This document shows, piece by piece, positions 32,601 through 47,600 of a stretch of DNA of 64,000 nucleotides. The number at the start of each line of letters is the position of its first letter. The first letter of the stretch is position 1. The DNA is from Castor canadensis (taxonomy: Eukaryota; Chordata; Mammalia; Rodentia; Castoridae), in NCBI RefSeq assembly GCF_047511655.1, contig NC_133391.1:123698384-123762383 (forward strand). Direction: 5' to 3'. A program made the position numbers and the translations under genes. The notes beneath the pieces were generated by a model that ran no database searches, was not told the DNA's origin, and saw only the letters and a list, made by a program, of their open reading frames with translations.

Positions 32601-35600
32601 CCACTGTGTTTGACACTACTATATATTCAGTTCACAAAGTTGTATCTGTCCAGAATACATTTCAATTTAAAAAAAAAAAAAAGGAAGCTCTAATGTTTAT
32701 GTTGGAATTTATTTTAAGACCCTGTTGGAATTTATTTTAAGACCCTGTAACTACTGAGACTAAAGAAAAGGTAGTACATGTCTAGCAAGTGTCACGAAGA
32801 AAAATACTATCCTTCCCTTAAGGATCTGCTTTGAGAAAAAATCTAGTTATAACAAACCACAAAACCTAGAGCTAGGGTTCAGGTATGGTGGCTCAAACCT
32901 CTAATCCTAGCTACTTGGGAGGCAGAGATCAGGAGTGCCAGTCTAAGCAAAAAGTTCCAGAGACCACCATCTCAACTGATAGCTGGGTCTGGTGGTAGGT
33001 GTCTGTCATTCCCATCTACATGGGAAAGCACAAATAGGAGGATTATAGTCCAGGCTGACTTAGTCATAAAGTAAGAACCTATCTCAAAACCAGTAACCAA
33101 TACAAAAAGAGTTGGCAGCTTGACTCAAGTCATAGAACACCTGCCCAGCAATTTTAAGGCCCTAAGTTTAACCCCTAGTATTGCCAAACAAAACAAAACA
33201 GAAACAAAAACAAAAACCCTAGAGTTAGGATGTAGATTTAATGGTAATAATATATATATTTTTAGACACTTACATTTAACATTCACCACTTTTCCTTGCA
33301 GTGCTGGGATTGAACCCAGTGCCTTGGGCATGCTAAGCAAGTGCTCTATCACTCACTGACCTACATCCCCCAGCTCCACATTCAGCACTTTCATAGCTAT
33401 TATATTTATTCTTAATAAATCTATAAATGTATGTATAAAATGCTCCCTATTGTCTAGCAGAACATAATTATCAGAAAGCTCAGAAATACATGCCATGTCA
33501 ATCATTTAAATTCTTAAGCTAGGTGTAGTAGAATACACCTGTAATTCTAGTACTTGTGAGGCTGAGACAGAGGGGATTACTAGCTTGAGACCATGCTGGG
33601 CTACATAGTGAGTGAGACCCAATCTCAAGGCAAAACAGGCTGGGTGCCAGTGGCTCATGCATCCTACCTACAAGGGACCTGAGATCAGGAGGATCTTGGT
33701 TCAGAGCCAGCCTGGGCAAATAATTTGCAAGAACCATCTCCAACATAACCAGAGCAAAACAGACTGGAGTTGTGGCTCAACTGGTTGAGTGCCTCCTTTG
33801 CAAGCATGAAGCCCTGAGTTCAAACCCCAGTCCCATCAAAATTTAAATTTAAATTCTTCAAAAGTTCTGAAAGTCAAATTAACAATAATTTTCACTTGCA
33901 TAATTTCAAATGTAAACATTAACATTGATATATATGTAAGACAACAAAAATAATACATACTCAACGGGAAAAAGTTTGATGTGAATGTCTCCCATGCTTG
34001 TGTGGATAATGGCACTATCTGAAACTCGTTTAGGTCCTTCAGCTTGAGTAGCTGCCATGACTTCTTCTTTAGAAGGTTTCTCGTTAAAAACATCTCGATC
34101 AGAATCTGCACTTTTTGTATCTTCTGGTTCTCGTTTTGTAAACTCAAGAAGGAAAATAAAAAATGAGCAAATGAATAGGTTTTCATCTGATAAAAATTTA
34201 TAAATAACATTTCATTTCTCAGTAAGTATTTATGGAAATTAAAAATTCAAGTCAGAGTAAATCCTTACATCAAAAATCACTTCCTATCATCGGCCATGTA
34301 AGGCAGTTAAATTGCTTTTACATTTGTCTAATATGAAAATAATCTATGAAATATAATGAACATGTATGATTTCAAATGAGATTTAATTTCTTTTGGGTAG
34401 AAATGTTCTTGAGTTTACAAGATAACATTTATTTATGGTAGCTCTTTGCTTCTGCATTCAAGTATATTATAGAGCTGGCCACTTCTTGCTGATTCTTCTC
34501 TATTTTCACTATCACTCACTTTCACTATTAAATTGCCTGGGTGTGAAGTCCGTTTCTGCCATTTACTAAGTAGGTGACAGAGAAGAGAATTATTTTTTTC
34601 CATTTTCTCATACATAAATGGGAATAAGTACCATGTGAAGCCTACATGAATGGATATAAAATACATAGGAAATAATGCCTAACACTTCAAGGGTGTGTGT
34701 GTGTATATCAGGCTTCACAAAGTTGGATTAGTAATGGATTTTGACTTTTTTCCCCCCAGAATCTCACATGATCTATCCAAACCCCAAAACTTGGGAGGAA
34801 AAGAGCAAATTTTGAATGAAGTTGTAAAAACCTCTTCAGGGTACAAGAATTGAGAAAAAGCTTTCGGATTTGAAAACTGTGGATTTCTCAAGGCTGTTTC
34901 TTTTACTTGACTCTAAGTAGAAATAGTCTCTAAGCTAGCTCTGCTTGATGCAAACTGAGTTCTAGGAAATAAAGCTGGTGCACCAGTCCTTGTCTTTCCT
35001 AATGTCATTCCTTGATCCACTAAGATTCCAAATAAAAACCAAGCCAGGATGTTTTCACCTTAATATCTTATTCTCCAGTTGCCAAAGAAATGTGTTATCC
35101 ATTGAACTATGTATTTAGAAAAACTTCTCAAAAGTTACCTTATGATTTAGCTCATATAGATTTTTAAAATTATACTTTTTCTTTATGATGGATTTAAAAC
35201 AAGGGAACAAAATTCAGATATATGCAATATCATCTTAGTTTTGCTTAAGGATATGTATATCTTAAAAAAAATTGAAAGAAAATTCATAATAATGTTACCT
35301 GGATAAGGAAGCAATACTTTTTATGTTTTATTTATTTCTTCAAACCTTAAAATTAGCGTATGAATAATTTACTCATCTAAAAGTAAACTCAGAACTCTAG
35401 GGAAAGAAAAATAAAATATAACTTGTTTCTTTAATGAAATGGTTGGAAAATTAGTCTTTGTACTTTTAGTACATATCAAGAATGAGAAATTTTACTTCAT
35501 ACTAGTGAAAACAAATTACTTAATATATAGTAACAATTTTTTAGCAATCATGTTGAAAGTTATAAGCAAAGTTGTCATCTTAAAGAATTTACCATTTTAG

Positions 35601-38600
35601 ATTGAAAACGTGGTTGGGGTAAAGAAACTGATATTCTATACATTTATCAAATGCACTTTTCCTTGAAAGCATTGTAACAGCTTACCATGAGAATCCTCAT
35701 CAGATGAATGACTATGTGTACTATAACGGGTCAGTCATTTTACTAAATTTTGTGGATTTAATAGGGAAGAAGACAGAAGAGGACAGTGTCAGAGACCAAA
35801 AAAAAAAAAAAAAAGGAACAAATTATTGAGTTTCACACAAAAAGTCTGACACATAATATGATGGAGAAAACACAGGAGGAACAAAATCAGGCATACACAA
35901 CTTAAGAGTTGGTGGTAAGAAGTTTCCAAGCTGAGACCTGAAGTAGTAGGAGTAGTAGGAGGAGGAGAGGCATGTGACTGGAAGAAGGAATGGCCTATGC
36001 AAAGACCCAGTGGAATGGAATAAGCTGTTCCAGCTACTGTGAATGGAGTAAGTTTGATCTGGTCAGTACAGCAAATTAATTAAAAATGAAAAAAGATAAA
36101 TATAAAGAAGAGAACCAGTTAGCCTAGATAAGTGGGGAGTCTGTAAAGGTTTCAGTCACATTTGGATCTTAGAAAATTCTCTGACTACAGTGTAAAGGAC
36201 AGAATGCTAGGGCACTGGTCTGTATCTTTCACCATTTCTCTGCCTGAAGAATAATTAGGACACTGTTACTTCACAGTAGCTTAGCAGTATGACTTTTAAG
36301 CCCAATCGTAGTACTTTTTTTTTTTTCCTCATGGTATTGAAGACTGAATTTAACATGCTAGGTAAGCACTCTACCACTGAGCTACACCCCCAGCCTTCCA
36401 ATCTAGTACTTTTAGTTCTCCAGAGGGAAAAAAAAAAACAGTCTTCTGGAATAAATAATTCCAAGGTAGCACCATTATAATAAAGTCAAAAGGTTAAAAA
36501 AAAAAAAAAAGGAAATGCATTTAGAAGGAAGTTATGCAAGTTCAGGGGAGATAAATTAAGTTCAAGAGTAAAAGCTGAAAAACAATAAAAGCATTAAAAA
36601 GAAATTTAAGATGGGTGTGGTGGCTCAAGCCTATAATTCTAGTTACTTGGAAGGCCAAAATCTGGAGGATCACAGTTTAAGACCAGCCTAGGCAGAAAGT
36701 GCAAGAGATCCCATCTCAACCAATGGCTGATGGAGGCTCATGCCTGTCACCCCCAGCTATGCAGGGAAGCACAAATAGGAGGACTGCTGTCCAGGCCAGC
36801 CTGGGCATAAAACAAGATCCTAGCTCAAAAATAACACAAAGGGCTGGTGGAGTGACTAAAGTGGTAGAGTACAAGGCCCTGAGTCCAAACTCCAGTACTG
36901 CCCCCCAATGCCAAAAAAGAAAATTAAAAACTAAATGCAGTTATGACCATAACCACCATCTTAATACAAACAGCTGTGGAAGCCAGGTTGAAAAAATTTC
37001 AAAACATGATTGAAGGCAGTACAGAGATACAAAATTGTCTCCTAGTTAGAAAGTATACTATTACTGCCAACATTCTCTTCCATTGAAGGAACAAACCAAG
37101 AAAACATAACTCTCAACCAAGGTAGAAGAATCATTACAGTCTTATCTCCTAGTACTTCCACATACCATATAAAATCTATTCTTTTTGAAAGACGTACAGA
37201 TTATTGTTGGGTCAGCTTGAATATTCTGAAGAACAGGGTTCTCAGAAGCTTTCATCTCTATAGTAGTTGCAGCACGATGCTTTTTGGCTATTCCCTGAAA
37301 CAAAGCCAGTTGCATCACTCTAATATTTTCTTGCTTGCCTAAGATCCTCACACACCTGGAAAATATAACAATGGTTTTTATACAATAAAATTACCAGAGT
37401 TAATTCTAATCATGACGACTTTACAGATAAAAGCTAAGAATCAAGTATTCATTAGCTATATATATTTTAAGTATTTCTCAACCCCCAGAAGATACCATTT
37501 AAATTGAGAGGTAAGAATAATTTTCAGGATTAAAAAATCCAATCATCAAGAGAATGAAAAGCTAGTGACTGAGAGAAAATATTTGCAGAAGACATATCTG
37601 GTGAAGGGCTGACTGTTAGGCACCATATACAAAGAACTCTTAAAAGTCAACAAGAAGCAACCAATTAAAAAATGGGCTGAAGCCCCAACAAACAGCTCAC
37701 CAAAGAAGATATACAAATACCAAGTAAGAATAAGAAAAGATGCTGCACATATGATCTCAGGGAAATGGAAACTGAAACAAGATTCCACAACACATTTATT
37801 AGGATGACCCAAATCCAGGAACACTGAAAATACCAAATGTTGGTGAGGATATGGAGCAAAAGTAACACTCATTCACTGTTGGTGGGAAGATCACTTTGGG
37901 TAGACATTTTGTTGGTTTCTTATAAAACTGAATATTGTGGTACCCTGTGATCCAGCAATTGAACTCCTTGGTATTTCTCAAAAGAAGTTAGAAACTTATA
38001 TCCACACAAAAGCCCATAAATGGATATTTACAATGGCTTTATTTATAAATGCCACATTTGGAAGCAACCAAGATGTCATGCAGTAGATGAATGGATACAT
38101 CGTGGTATATTCAGACAATGGAATACTACTCAGTGCTAAAAAGAAATGAGCTGTCAAGGTTAGAAAAACACAGAAGAACCTTAAGGGCATATTACTAACT
38201 GAAAGAAACCAATCTGAAAAGGCTGTAAGCTATGTGACTCCAACTCTGATTATTTTGGTACAGGCAAAACCATGGATACAATAAAAAGATTGACAGTTGC
38301 CAGGGTTTACAGAGTATGGAGGGTTGAATGGTTCAAGCAGAATAGGAATAAATTATTCTGTCTGATATTATAATGGATTCATTTCACTATATATTTGTCC
38401 AAACCCACAGAATGTATCATATCAAGAGTTAACCCTAATGTGAACTACAGACATTGGGTGATAATGATGTGTCAAGGTTCCTTAGTTGTAACAAATATTA
38501 CCACTCCAATGGGAGATGCTGATAATGTGGATGGCTATGCAAGTGTATAGATAAGATAATATATGGTAAAACTCCATAATTTCCTCTTAATTTTGCTGTG

Positions 38601-41600
38601 AAACTAAAACTTTTAAAAAGTTTAAGTCTATTTAGAAACCAAAAACCAAAACCCCAAATCATAAATTAATAGCCCTCTTTTTCCTTGTTGTTATTCCCTA
38701 AACAATACAGTAAAACAACTATTTATGTAACATTTACATTGTATTAGGTTGTAAATAATCAAGAGATTAAAGTACATTGGAGGTTCTGCATAGGTTATAT
38801 GTAAATATTATGCAATTTTATATGAGGGACTTTAGCATCCTCAGAGATTGGTATCCACGAGAGATATCAATCCCCTATGGACATTAAGGGATGAGTGTAC
38901 AGTTTTAACCTCTTCAACCCCTCAAAGATATTATATTCCCAAGAATTATAAACATATGTTTTTTTGTGGGAATGCACAGCATAAGATTTTCCTCCTTAAA
39001 ATATTCTTTAAGTTTTTTCATTTACATTCAGTGGTAGTAACTGATCATGGATATTTTGTACTAAGACAAAATGGACTAGTTCCACAAAAGGCTTATTGTG
39101 GTTTCATGCATTGTAACTTCTGATTTTATGTCTAGCAGGATATAATTATGAATTTTGTGGTTAAAATATTTGGCAACATTTAACATGAGCTAGGCAAATT
39201 TAAATCAATAAGCAAAACACAGACTGAAACTTGTTTAAAAAAAAAAAAAGACAAAAAACTTGAAACTATGCATATCTTCTTTCCATTTCTTTTACAAGCA
39301 TAAGTGGAAACTTTTTACATAAGATTATAAACAACTGAGAGACCACAGAAAAATCCAGTCAAAACATTTGGTTAAGTTTAGACATTTGGGACCATTCCAC
39401 TTTCCTTGGAACAAACAAAACTCTCATTGTTTCCCTGATGGAGGATATGGTCTCACATAAATGCATTTTTAAAAAACATACGTCATATTAAAACTTACCG
39501 GTTTGTCTCCACATTTATAACTTTAATGCCCAGCATTGTTCCATATAGCACAAAGTGTCCAGTTTCATCAAAAACTATATTTATTAATCTTACAGCATCC
39601 ACTTTCTCCAACTCACGTTCTACAGCCATTCGTCGGCCAAATTCCATGTCTGGTAGCTGTTGCCTCATCTGCTGCAGTTCTGTAAACATCTAGGCAATAA
39701 ACCATGTATTAACTAAAATGTTGGATGCACACACACACACACACACATACACACAAAATAAACCAATGAGAATTAAACAGAAGCAGAACATTCATTAAGA
39801 GTTCTATCTTAAGGGATTCTAGATGCTGTAAGGAGGAATAAAAAGACATTAATAAGGTCAGTTATAAAAAACAGTATTTCAGGGCTGGGAGTGTAACTCA
39901 CTGGTAGAGTAGTGCTTAGCACGTATGAGGTCCTCCATCACCACCACCCAAGAAAAGTATTTTATTCTAAGGGTAACTGATATTTCTAATTAAAAAAACC
40001 AAATAGCTGTTTGATATAAGTGGTGCTTTCTGTACAAAAATGATATATCTACTGTCTTTTGAAAGTCTTAGATCAGTACTTTACAATGAAATAAAATACA
40101 AGTCACAGAAGAATTTAAAATTTTGTAGTAGCTACATAAAACAAAAACTTTTTTTTTGGTGGTGCTTAGGTTTGAACGTGGGGTTTCATGCTTGGTAGGC
40201 AGGCACTCTACCATTTGAGCCACTGCACCAGCCACAAAAACATTTTGACATTTTATTCAATCTAATGTATTCAAAATACTATATGTACAGTGGCAATTTA
40301 AAAAAAAACTCATCTCATAACACATCATTAACTGAATGTCTTCTCCAGTTTTTCTAGATACAGAAAGGACAATTAAAAAAAAAAAAAGGGGGAGAAATGA
40401 ACCAAGCCTTGTATGCACATATGAATAATAAAAGAAAAATGAAAAAAAACAATAAAAAAATAAAATAAAAAGGCTTCACAAACTACAAAAAAAAAAAAAA
40501 AAACCCTCCACAAAAATAAAGGGCACGCATGCCAGGGCACAAAGTTAAAGTCCTTAATATGCTTCACTATCTCTGGTATCAAAGTCAAACAGCCTGATAT
40601 TTGTTACATTATTGCTTATTTGTGTGTCAGGAATAGCCTATAGTGCTGGACTACATTTTTGAGTGAGGGACTCATGATCATTCCTACTGGAGAAAAGACT
40701 CAGTTTTCAAGATACAAGGTCTACTGCTGGTGGCTCACACCTGTAATCCTAGCTACTCAGGAGGCAGAGATCAGGAGGACCAAGTTTGAAGCCAGCTCCT
40801 AGGCAAATAGTTTGTGAAAAAAACTATCACAAAAAAGGACTGGAGTGGCTCAAGGTGTATGCCCTGAGTTCAAACCCCAGTACTGCAGGAAAAAAAAAAA
40901 AAGAGTCTACAAGTAGCCATCTTTCTATTTACAAATATTTCATAAATGTTTACTGAACTTAATAAGCACTTGATCAGAAATCTTCACAGTATTATAGTCT
41001 AGCCTTACAGCAGGGTCTCTGTCACCTTGCATATGTAGTGACCTCATATATTTCAGTTAAAAAATAATAAAAGACAAAATTTCATACTATATTCAATTTC
41101 TTGTCTGTTAAGCTAGGACTAGATAACTGGTTAGAAGCTCCTCTAACATAAATCTTGAGATTTCAGTCATTTACTAGTCACTATTAGTATATAATATTTA
41201 TACTTACATTTAACACATTATAAGTAATTAGTTTAATTAATATTTGGCTTATTGCCAAATGCTTATTCTGAATCTCAACTTCTGTCATAGTTTCACTCCT
41301 GAGCTCTTTACTTGGGTTCTATCACTTCAACAAATGTTAAAGACGACAATGAAGAAACAGAATGGATTAAGAAGCTCAGGATATGTATATTTCTTTTCCT
41401 AAGCAATCTTGGAAGAGCTTCAAGAAGCTGCAAGTGGTCATGTGGACAAGAGTGAATATAGTCAGAAGAGAAGAGAACTTAGAATGAGTGTTGAGCAGGT
41501 TAAGAGAATAAGCTTGCAAACAAAACTGGGAAAACCAAAAACCATAAAAAAATCCTAGGTACATAAACAGGAGATTAACTGGCTTGGAAAATATTACATA

Positions 41601-44600
41601 ATAAATCTAAAAAAGAATTTTAAAGAGCATCAATGCAAGGTAAGAGACAATTGAACAGAATTTTTAACGTGCTAAGGGACAGTAACCATGAATCTAAATG
41701 TTTATACGAAGAAAATATTTTTCAAGAAATTGCACAAAATAAAGACATTTTTAGAAAAGTAAAAATTAATTCTGGATTGCACTTACACTTAATGATTCAT
41801 CAAAGACTCTCATGAGTTTTCCAGTTAAAAACCTGAAAATTCTAACTTTTCTATCAGATCCAATGGTAGCTATTTTCTTTCCATCAGGTGAAAAACACAT
41901 GCTGGTTGGATATGCCTTACACTTGGCAAATTCATATAAATCTGTGTCAGTTTTATATTCCCAGTTCACATTTTTGGGGAATTTATATTCATGAGGAGGC
42001 CCAGTCCAGTACTCAATCATCCCAGATTTGTCAGAAGACACCACTGCTTTGTAAATTGGGTTGAGCCGTATCTGAGTAAGAGGTGATGTGTGGAGTTTGT
42101 CAAATATATGAAGTGGTTGATTATCTCCTCGACCATCATAAATGAAAATTTTTCCTGTACTCTTCTCAGAAGCAGCAACTGAAGATATGGCGTCCCCTGG
42201 GCAATAGATCCATTCACATTGTCCAGGAAAATAGCTAAAGCAGTAAAGAATCGATGGGGCGAAATGTCAATATAATAAGCATTCCTCCCCAGCCCTCACA
42301 AAAAAATAAAACAACAACAACAAATCTTAGCCAATGATATAGACAATTTTAGGTTCTTTGTTCAAAAGCAAGAGATACAGAATGGGAAGGAGCCACTAAG
42401 AATAGTTTATTACATTTTCCTTTTCTGATGTCACCAATATAATGATAATAACTTTTGAGGATCTACCAAATCATGAGAAAATAATTGCTTATAGCAACCT
42501 ATTTATTTCTCTTGGGTAGATAAGGAAATCTAATCAGACTTGAGCCTTAAGATATTATGGGCATTGTATTTTGGATGTCTGTAGAAGAGTTTATGTATGA
42601 CTCACTTTTAAGCAGGTTAGCATGTAATAGTATACTTTATAAATCCATTCTTAAAACATTTACAATCAAACTATTTAAGCTATAACTATGCTCAATAGAA
42701 AAACATTGTCCTATCCCATGATCCTTAATACTAATCAATTTTTTTTTGGTGGGGGGTAGGACTGGCATTTGAACATAGGGCTCTACACTTGCAAAGCAGG
42801 TGCTCTATCGCTTGAACCACACATCCTATCTGCTTTGCTCTGGTTATTTTGGAGATGGGAGTCTCACAAACTATTTGCCCAGGCTGACCTCTAAGTGTGA
42901 TCCTCCCAATCTCAGCCTCTCAAGTAACTACCATTATAGGTGTGAGCCACTGGCACCTGGCACTAATCAATATTAATATTAAAAAATATAAGCTTTGGAC
43001 ATGCTGCCTGAAAAACAAACAAACTCTGACAGATTTAATCCACATACCAAACCTATACATTTCAAATATGTGTTGTCCTCTGTAAAATAGTCATTCTGAG
43101 AAGTTACACTATTATACCAACTGTGGTGCTGATACTCAAAACCTTTTTGGAACTCTTCATTTACAATTTCTATCAATTCCTGGAAACTACTCATTTGAGT
43201 ATCCTCAAAGGGCTAATTCAGTATTTGTGACTGGATTTAACTTTTAACAATAGCAAATATCTTGGGAAACAAGCTGGGGAATAAGATAGAAAGTCAAGTT
43301 AGGCAAATGTATTTGTGATTAAAAAAATAAGTTCTTACCTTAAATAATGAGACTTGTTTTCTTTAGTGACTCCATAAAATCTGATTCTGATGAAAATTCT
43401 AAAATTTTGATTTGAATCATGGACCCAGTGCAGACCATAGTAGGGTTTTTAGGTAACAGTATATTTAGGAGGTTATTAAGTTTAAATTGAGGTCATAAGG
43501 AAGGGTGGGTTCTTAATCTGACAGGCCTATGGCCTACTAAGAGAAGAAAGGAGATCTCCCCACCCCCCACCCCCGCCCCACAACCTAGTGAGGACACAGT
43601 GAGAAGCCTGGGAGAGCCATCATCAACCCTGTTAGAATCTTCAGGTTAGATTTCCCAGCCTCTAGAACTGTAAGAAAGTCTCTGTCTTCTAAATCACCTA
43701 GTATAACGTCTTTATTATGCCATATCAGCTGACTAAGGCAAGTCCCAAACTTTCTGACAATGCTATAACTTTCAAGCCGACACACGTTTACCTATGTATA
43801 AATTAAGCATGTTACATTAAAAAGACATGCTTAAAGTCCTACTACTCTCCTATCTAATAACAAACTTTGCTTATCAATATAACTCCAAAGGATAAAATCA
43901 CCAGCAAACTCCAAAATTATGCATAAATCTTATAAGAACACAAAGTAAGTGCAGTAGAGCAAGGAAGTTAACTCTAAGTGCCACATATTAGACATGGTGG
44001 CTCCTAATTAACATACTATGTGGTATTAGTTGGATATATGAATTTTTGTTATTATGCTGTTGGGAAATTTCTGTCATTTGATTAAAAGAAAAAAAAAAAA
44101 ACCCAAAAAACCCAGAGAAGAAGCCTCCAAACATCATCACAAGGATTCACCTTAAGCTTCCTAAGCAAACCCCTAAAATACATTATTTTCAATCTTTGGT
44201 AAAACATTCCATTTAGAAATTACCTATGAGAAATGGTGGAGTTTGGTATAAAAATTATTTCACTAAGTTAAAAAATAGATACTTTGAAAAAACTATCTTT
44301 TTAAAGTATGTTTTAAAAAAGACTCACCCAAGCTTCAGCATATTGATCATGTCAAAGTTCACCACATCAAACACCTTCATTGCTTTATCATCACCCACAG
44401 AACAGAACAATGCTCCCTCAGAGCTAACCGCAATACTCTCAATAACTCCTATTTAAATAAATCAAATTAAAACATTGTAAATACCAGTTATGACAGAGGT
44501 ACCAAAAAAAAACAAAAACAAAAAACAAAAAACCCAAAACCAAAAAAAATAAAAACAAACAAGTAAATAAATAAGTGAAATTCTTACCCAGGTGACTACG

Positions 44601-47600
44601 AAAATGTTTAACAAATTCAATTCCCTCTTCTATTTTTTTCCAGAACTTAACATGTCCATCATGACTGGCAGTAATAATAAAATCTGTCCTGCATATATAA
44701 AAAATTTTAAAGTTAATTTTTAAAATAAATTTGTGAGTCTCTCAATATTCCCAAAGCAAACATTCACAATCTTTGACGTTAATAACAGGTTGTGTTTTTC
44801 TTGTTGGTAGTGTTTTGTTGTTGTTGTTCATTTGTTTTTTTCTTTTCCTCACCCTTTATATTTTTGAGCCAGGGTCTCATCTATAGCCTAGGCTGGCCTC
44901 AAGCTTATAATCTTCCTGTCTCAGCCTCCTTAGTGCTGCAATCATAGATGGCTACTACCACACCAGTCTCATTTTTTTTTTTTAAACTCTTCCTTTATGG
45001 AGACCACTGTATGAATACAAAACACTGCAACTAATTTTAATCCCAAGAGCTAGAATCAGAATTGTGTGCTGAACTAAGGTTTATCATTTGAAAAGCAAAA
45101 AAAAAAATCTCTTAAGGATTTTTCTTTTCTTTTGAGGGGTTAATGTGGAGGAAGGGGTACGAACTCAGGACTTCTTGCTCTCAAGTGCTTTACTATTTGA
45201 GTCACACACCCAGTCCCTTTAGCTTCAGTTTGTTTTGTTTTTTTAGATAGGGTATTGCACTTTTCTTGCAATGGTCTCAGACGTTAATTCTCCTACATCT
45301 ACCTGAGTAACTGGGATCATAGGTGTGTACCACCATGCCTAACTTATTTTTTGAGACTGGGTCTTACTAACTTTTGGATGAGCTGCCTTGAAGTTCCATC
45401 CACCTATCTCTGCCTCCTGAGTAGTTGCGACCAACACTTTAGGATTTCAGTACTGGGGTTTGAACTCATAGCCTTGTGTGCAAGTTCTCTACCAAGTGAA
45501 CCACACCCCCAGTCCTTTTTTGCTTTAGTTATTTTTTGATAGGATCTTGTGCTTCTGCCAGGGCTGGCCTTGAGACTTTTACCTCTGCTTCTTGAGTAGC
45601 TGAGATTATTATAGACATGTATAGCCTGATTTGTTTTTTGATAGGTTCTGAATAAATTTTTTGTGCCTACACTGGCCTAGAACTACAATTCTCCCATCTC
45701 CACCTTCCTTGTAACTGACATTATAGGTGTCTGCCACCATGCCCAGCAAGACTTTAGGACTGGTACTGTGAGTTGAACTCAGAGCCTTTTTGCTACGCAG
45801 GTAGCCTACCACTTGAACCCACTCTGTAAGCATAAGACTAGGCTTTCTTATTTTTAAAATTACCCTACAGGACTATGGCTCTGAAACTGTGAGCTTAAGT
45901 AATTCCTTGCTCTTTTAAGTTGTTTTCTCAGGTATTTGGTTACAGCATCAATAAAACTGACTAATATAATGTGACTATCACAAAAAATTTCCCCATATAA
46001 GGCAGCAGTTTCACGGGAAAATGTACTATTTTTCAGAGGGGAAAATGTACTATTTTTCAGAAGTTGATAAAAAAAACTAAACTACCTACTTTCATATACA
46101 GAAAATTTTCACATGTCTCATATTCTATCCAAGGCATTTGGTTGTTTTAAGAGTCAAAAAGATTTTAAACAGAACAGTTTCCTATACAGTACATAAAAAC
46201 AGAAATCATTTATTGAAATTTAGTATATGTTGAGTATACACATTAACTTAATTAACCTTAACAACCCTGTTACATGAGTATTTTTATCATTATTTTACAA
46301 ATAAGGGAGTAAGTTTTAAAATGTTAAATTTACTTGCCCCAGGTCCATAGCTACTGAGTGGTTTTCAGTTCGGCCTAACCACAAAACCTATAATCTTCTT
46401 GTTAAAACTCCACAGCGTCTTGTTAAAAAACAAAATAAATCAAACTTGTGAGAGTAGTATCAATGGTTGTATCTATGAATTGCTTTATACCCTGACAAGT
46501 TTAGACTATGAAAAAATGTTAATATTTGGTTAGTATACTCTACATGAAATATGCAATTTGTCTTCAAGAGATCAAGATTAGAGCAATCCAGAGTAAAGTA
46601 ATGCATCTATTTCCATATTCACTGCCAGCATTGTCCAAGCTACCATTGTACCTCACACAGATTTCTATACCAGCCTCCTAACTGTTCTGTCCATACCTAT
46701 TATTGCCCTGTTTCAATCTGTTCATCTTACCACTGCCAGAGTGCTCCTTTAAAAAAACATTAAGTTTGTTGTTACTCTCTTGTTCCACAAGTTTGAAGTA
46801 CTTATTATAAGGAACAGAAATCCCCTGGCATAATATCATAACCAGATGTTTTTAAGAAAAATGGACAATTTATGAAAAGGCTTTAGCACTATACCTGGAC
46901 ACACTATCAGCTCAACAAATAGTAGAACATTTCTACCATTATTATCCTTCTCCAAATCCCCCTTCATCTAACTTGAAGGTCTTTTGATAGTTCCAGGATG
47001 TTGTAGGTCCCACCATTTTCTCTATTAGTACCAAAGACACCAACTACCACCTATTACTATTTTCAGAACCCTCTTCTTCAGGGAAGCTAGACACTACCTG
47101 GTTCATCTTCCTCTTGGTGTTTATCTCCAAAAGACAGAATACCAGGAGATTCTCTTTTAGAGAATGTATTTTGAAAGAACATGTAGGGCCTTATTTAACT
47201 TAAACTATTATAGAGCTTATGGCATTAAATAAAAAACTATAAAATCCTAAAATTACTTCTAATACATTCACACAAAATTCAAACTTCAAAGATGAAACAG
47301 ACTTACTTGGTGCACACCACATGGGTTATGACATCTCTGTGCATGTAGCTGCGCTCATACATGGATGCGCTGGGGAGGTTATCGAGATAGACTCTTTCAA
47401 ACTCCAGAACTGAGGAAAAGAAACATAAAAAAATTATTTTTTAACAAAGTAATGAACATTTTTTATTTTCCTTATTTAGAATTTTCTAAATTCTATGTTG
47501 AATTTTAGTCTAGATTTTTAAATTTCTCTCAATTTATGCATAAAGATTAAAAAATATCCAGTATATTTTATGTCAGCTATAACTTTTATAATTTTAGAGG

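Noticed and set aside
33836-34210. 124-codon open frame overlapping PPWD1 exon 8
   Set aside because: It is in a different frame from the exon and runs into intron sequence at both ends; the real frame is fixed by the conserved cyclophilin start.
37546-37872. 108-codon open frame on the - strand
   Set aside because: Antisense of an old sense-oriented L1 fragment.
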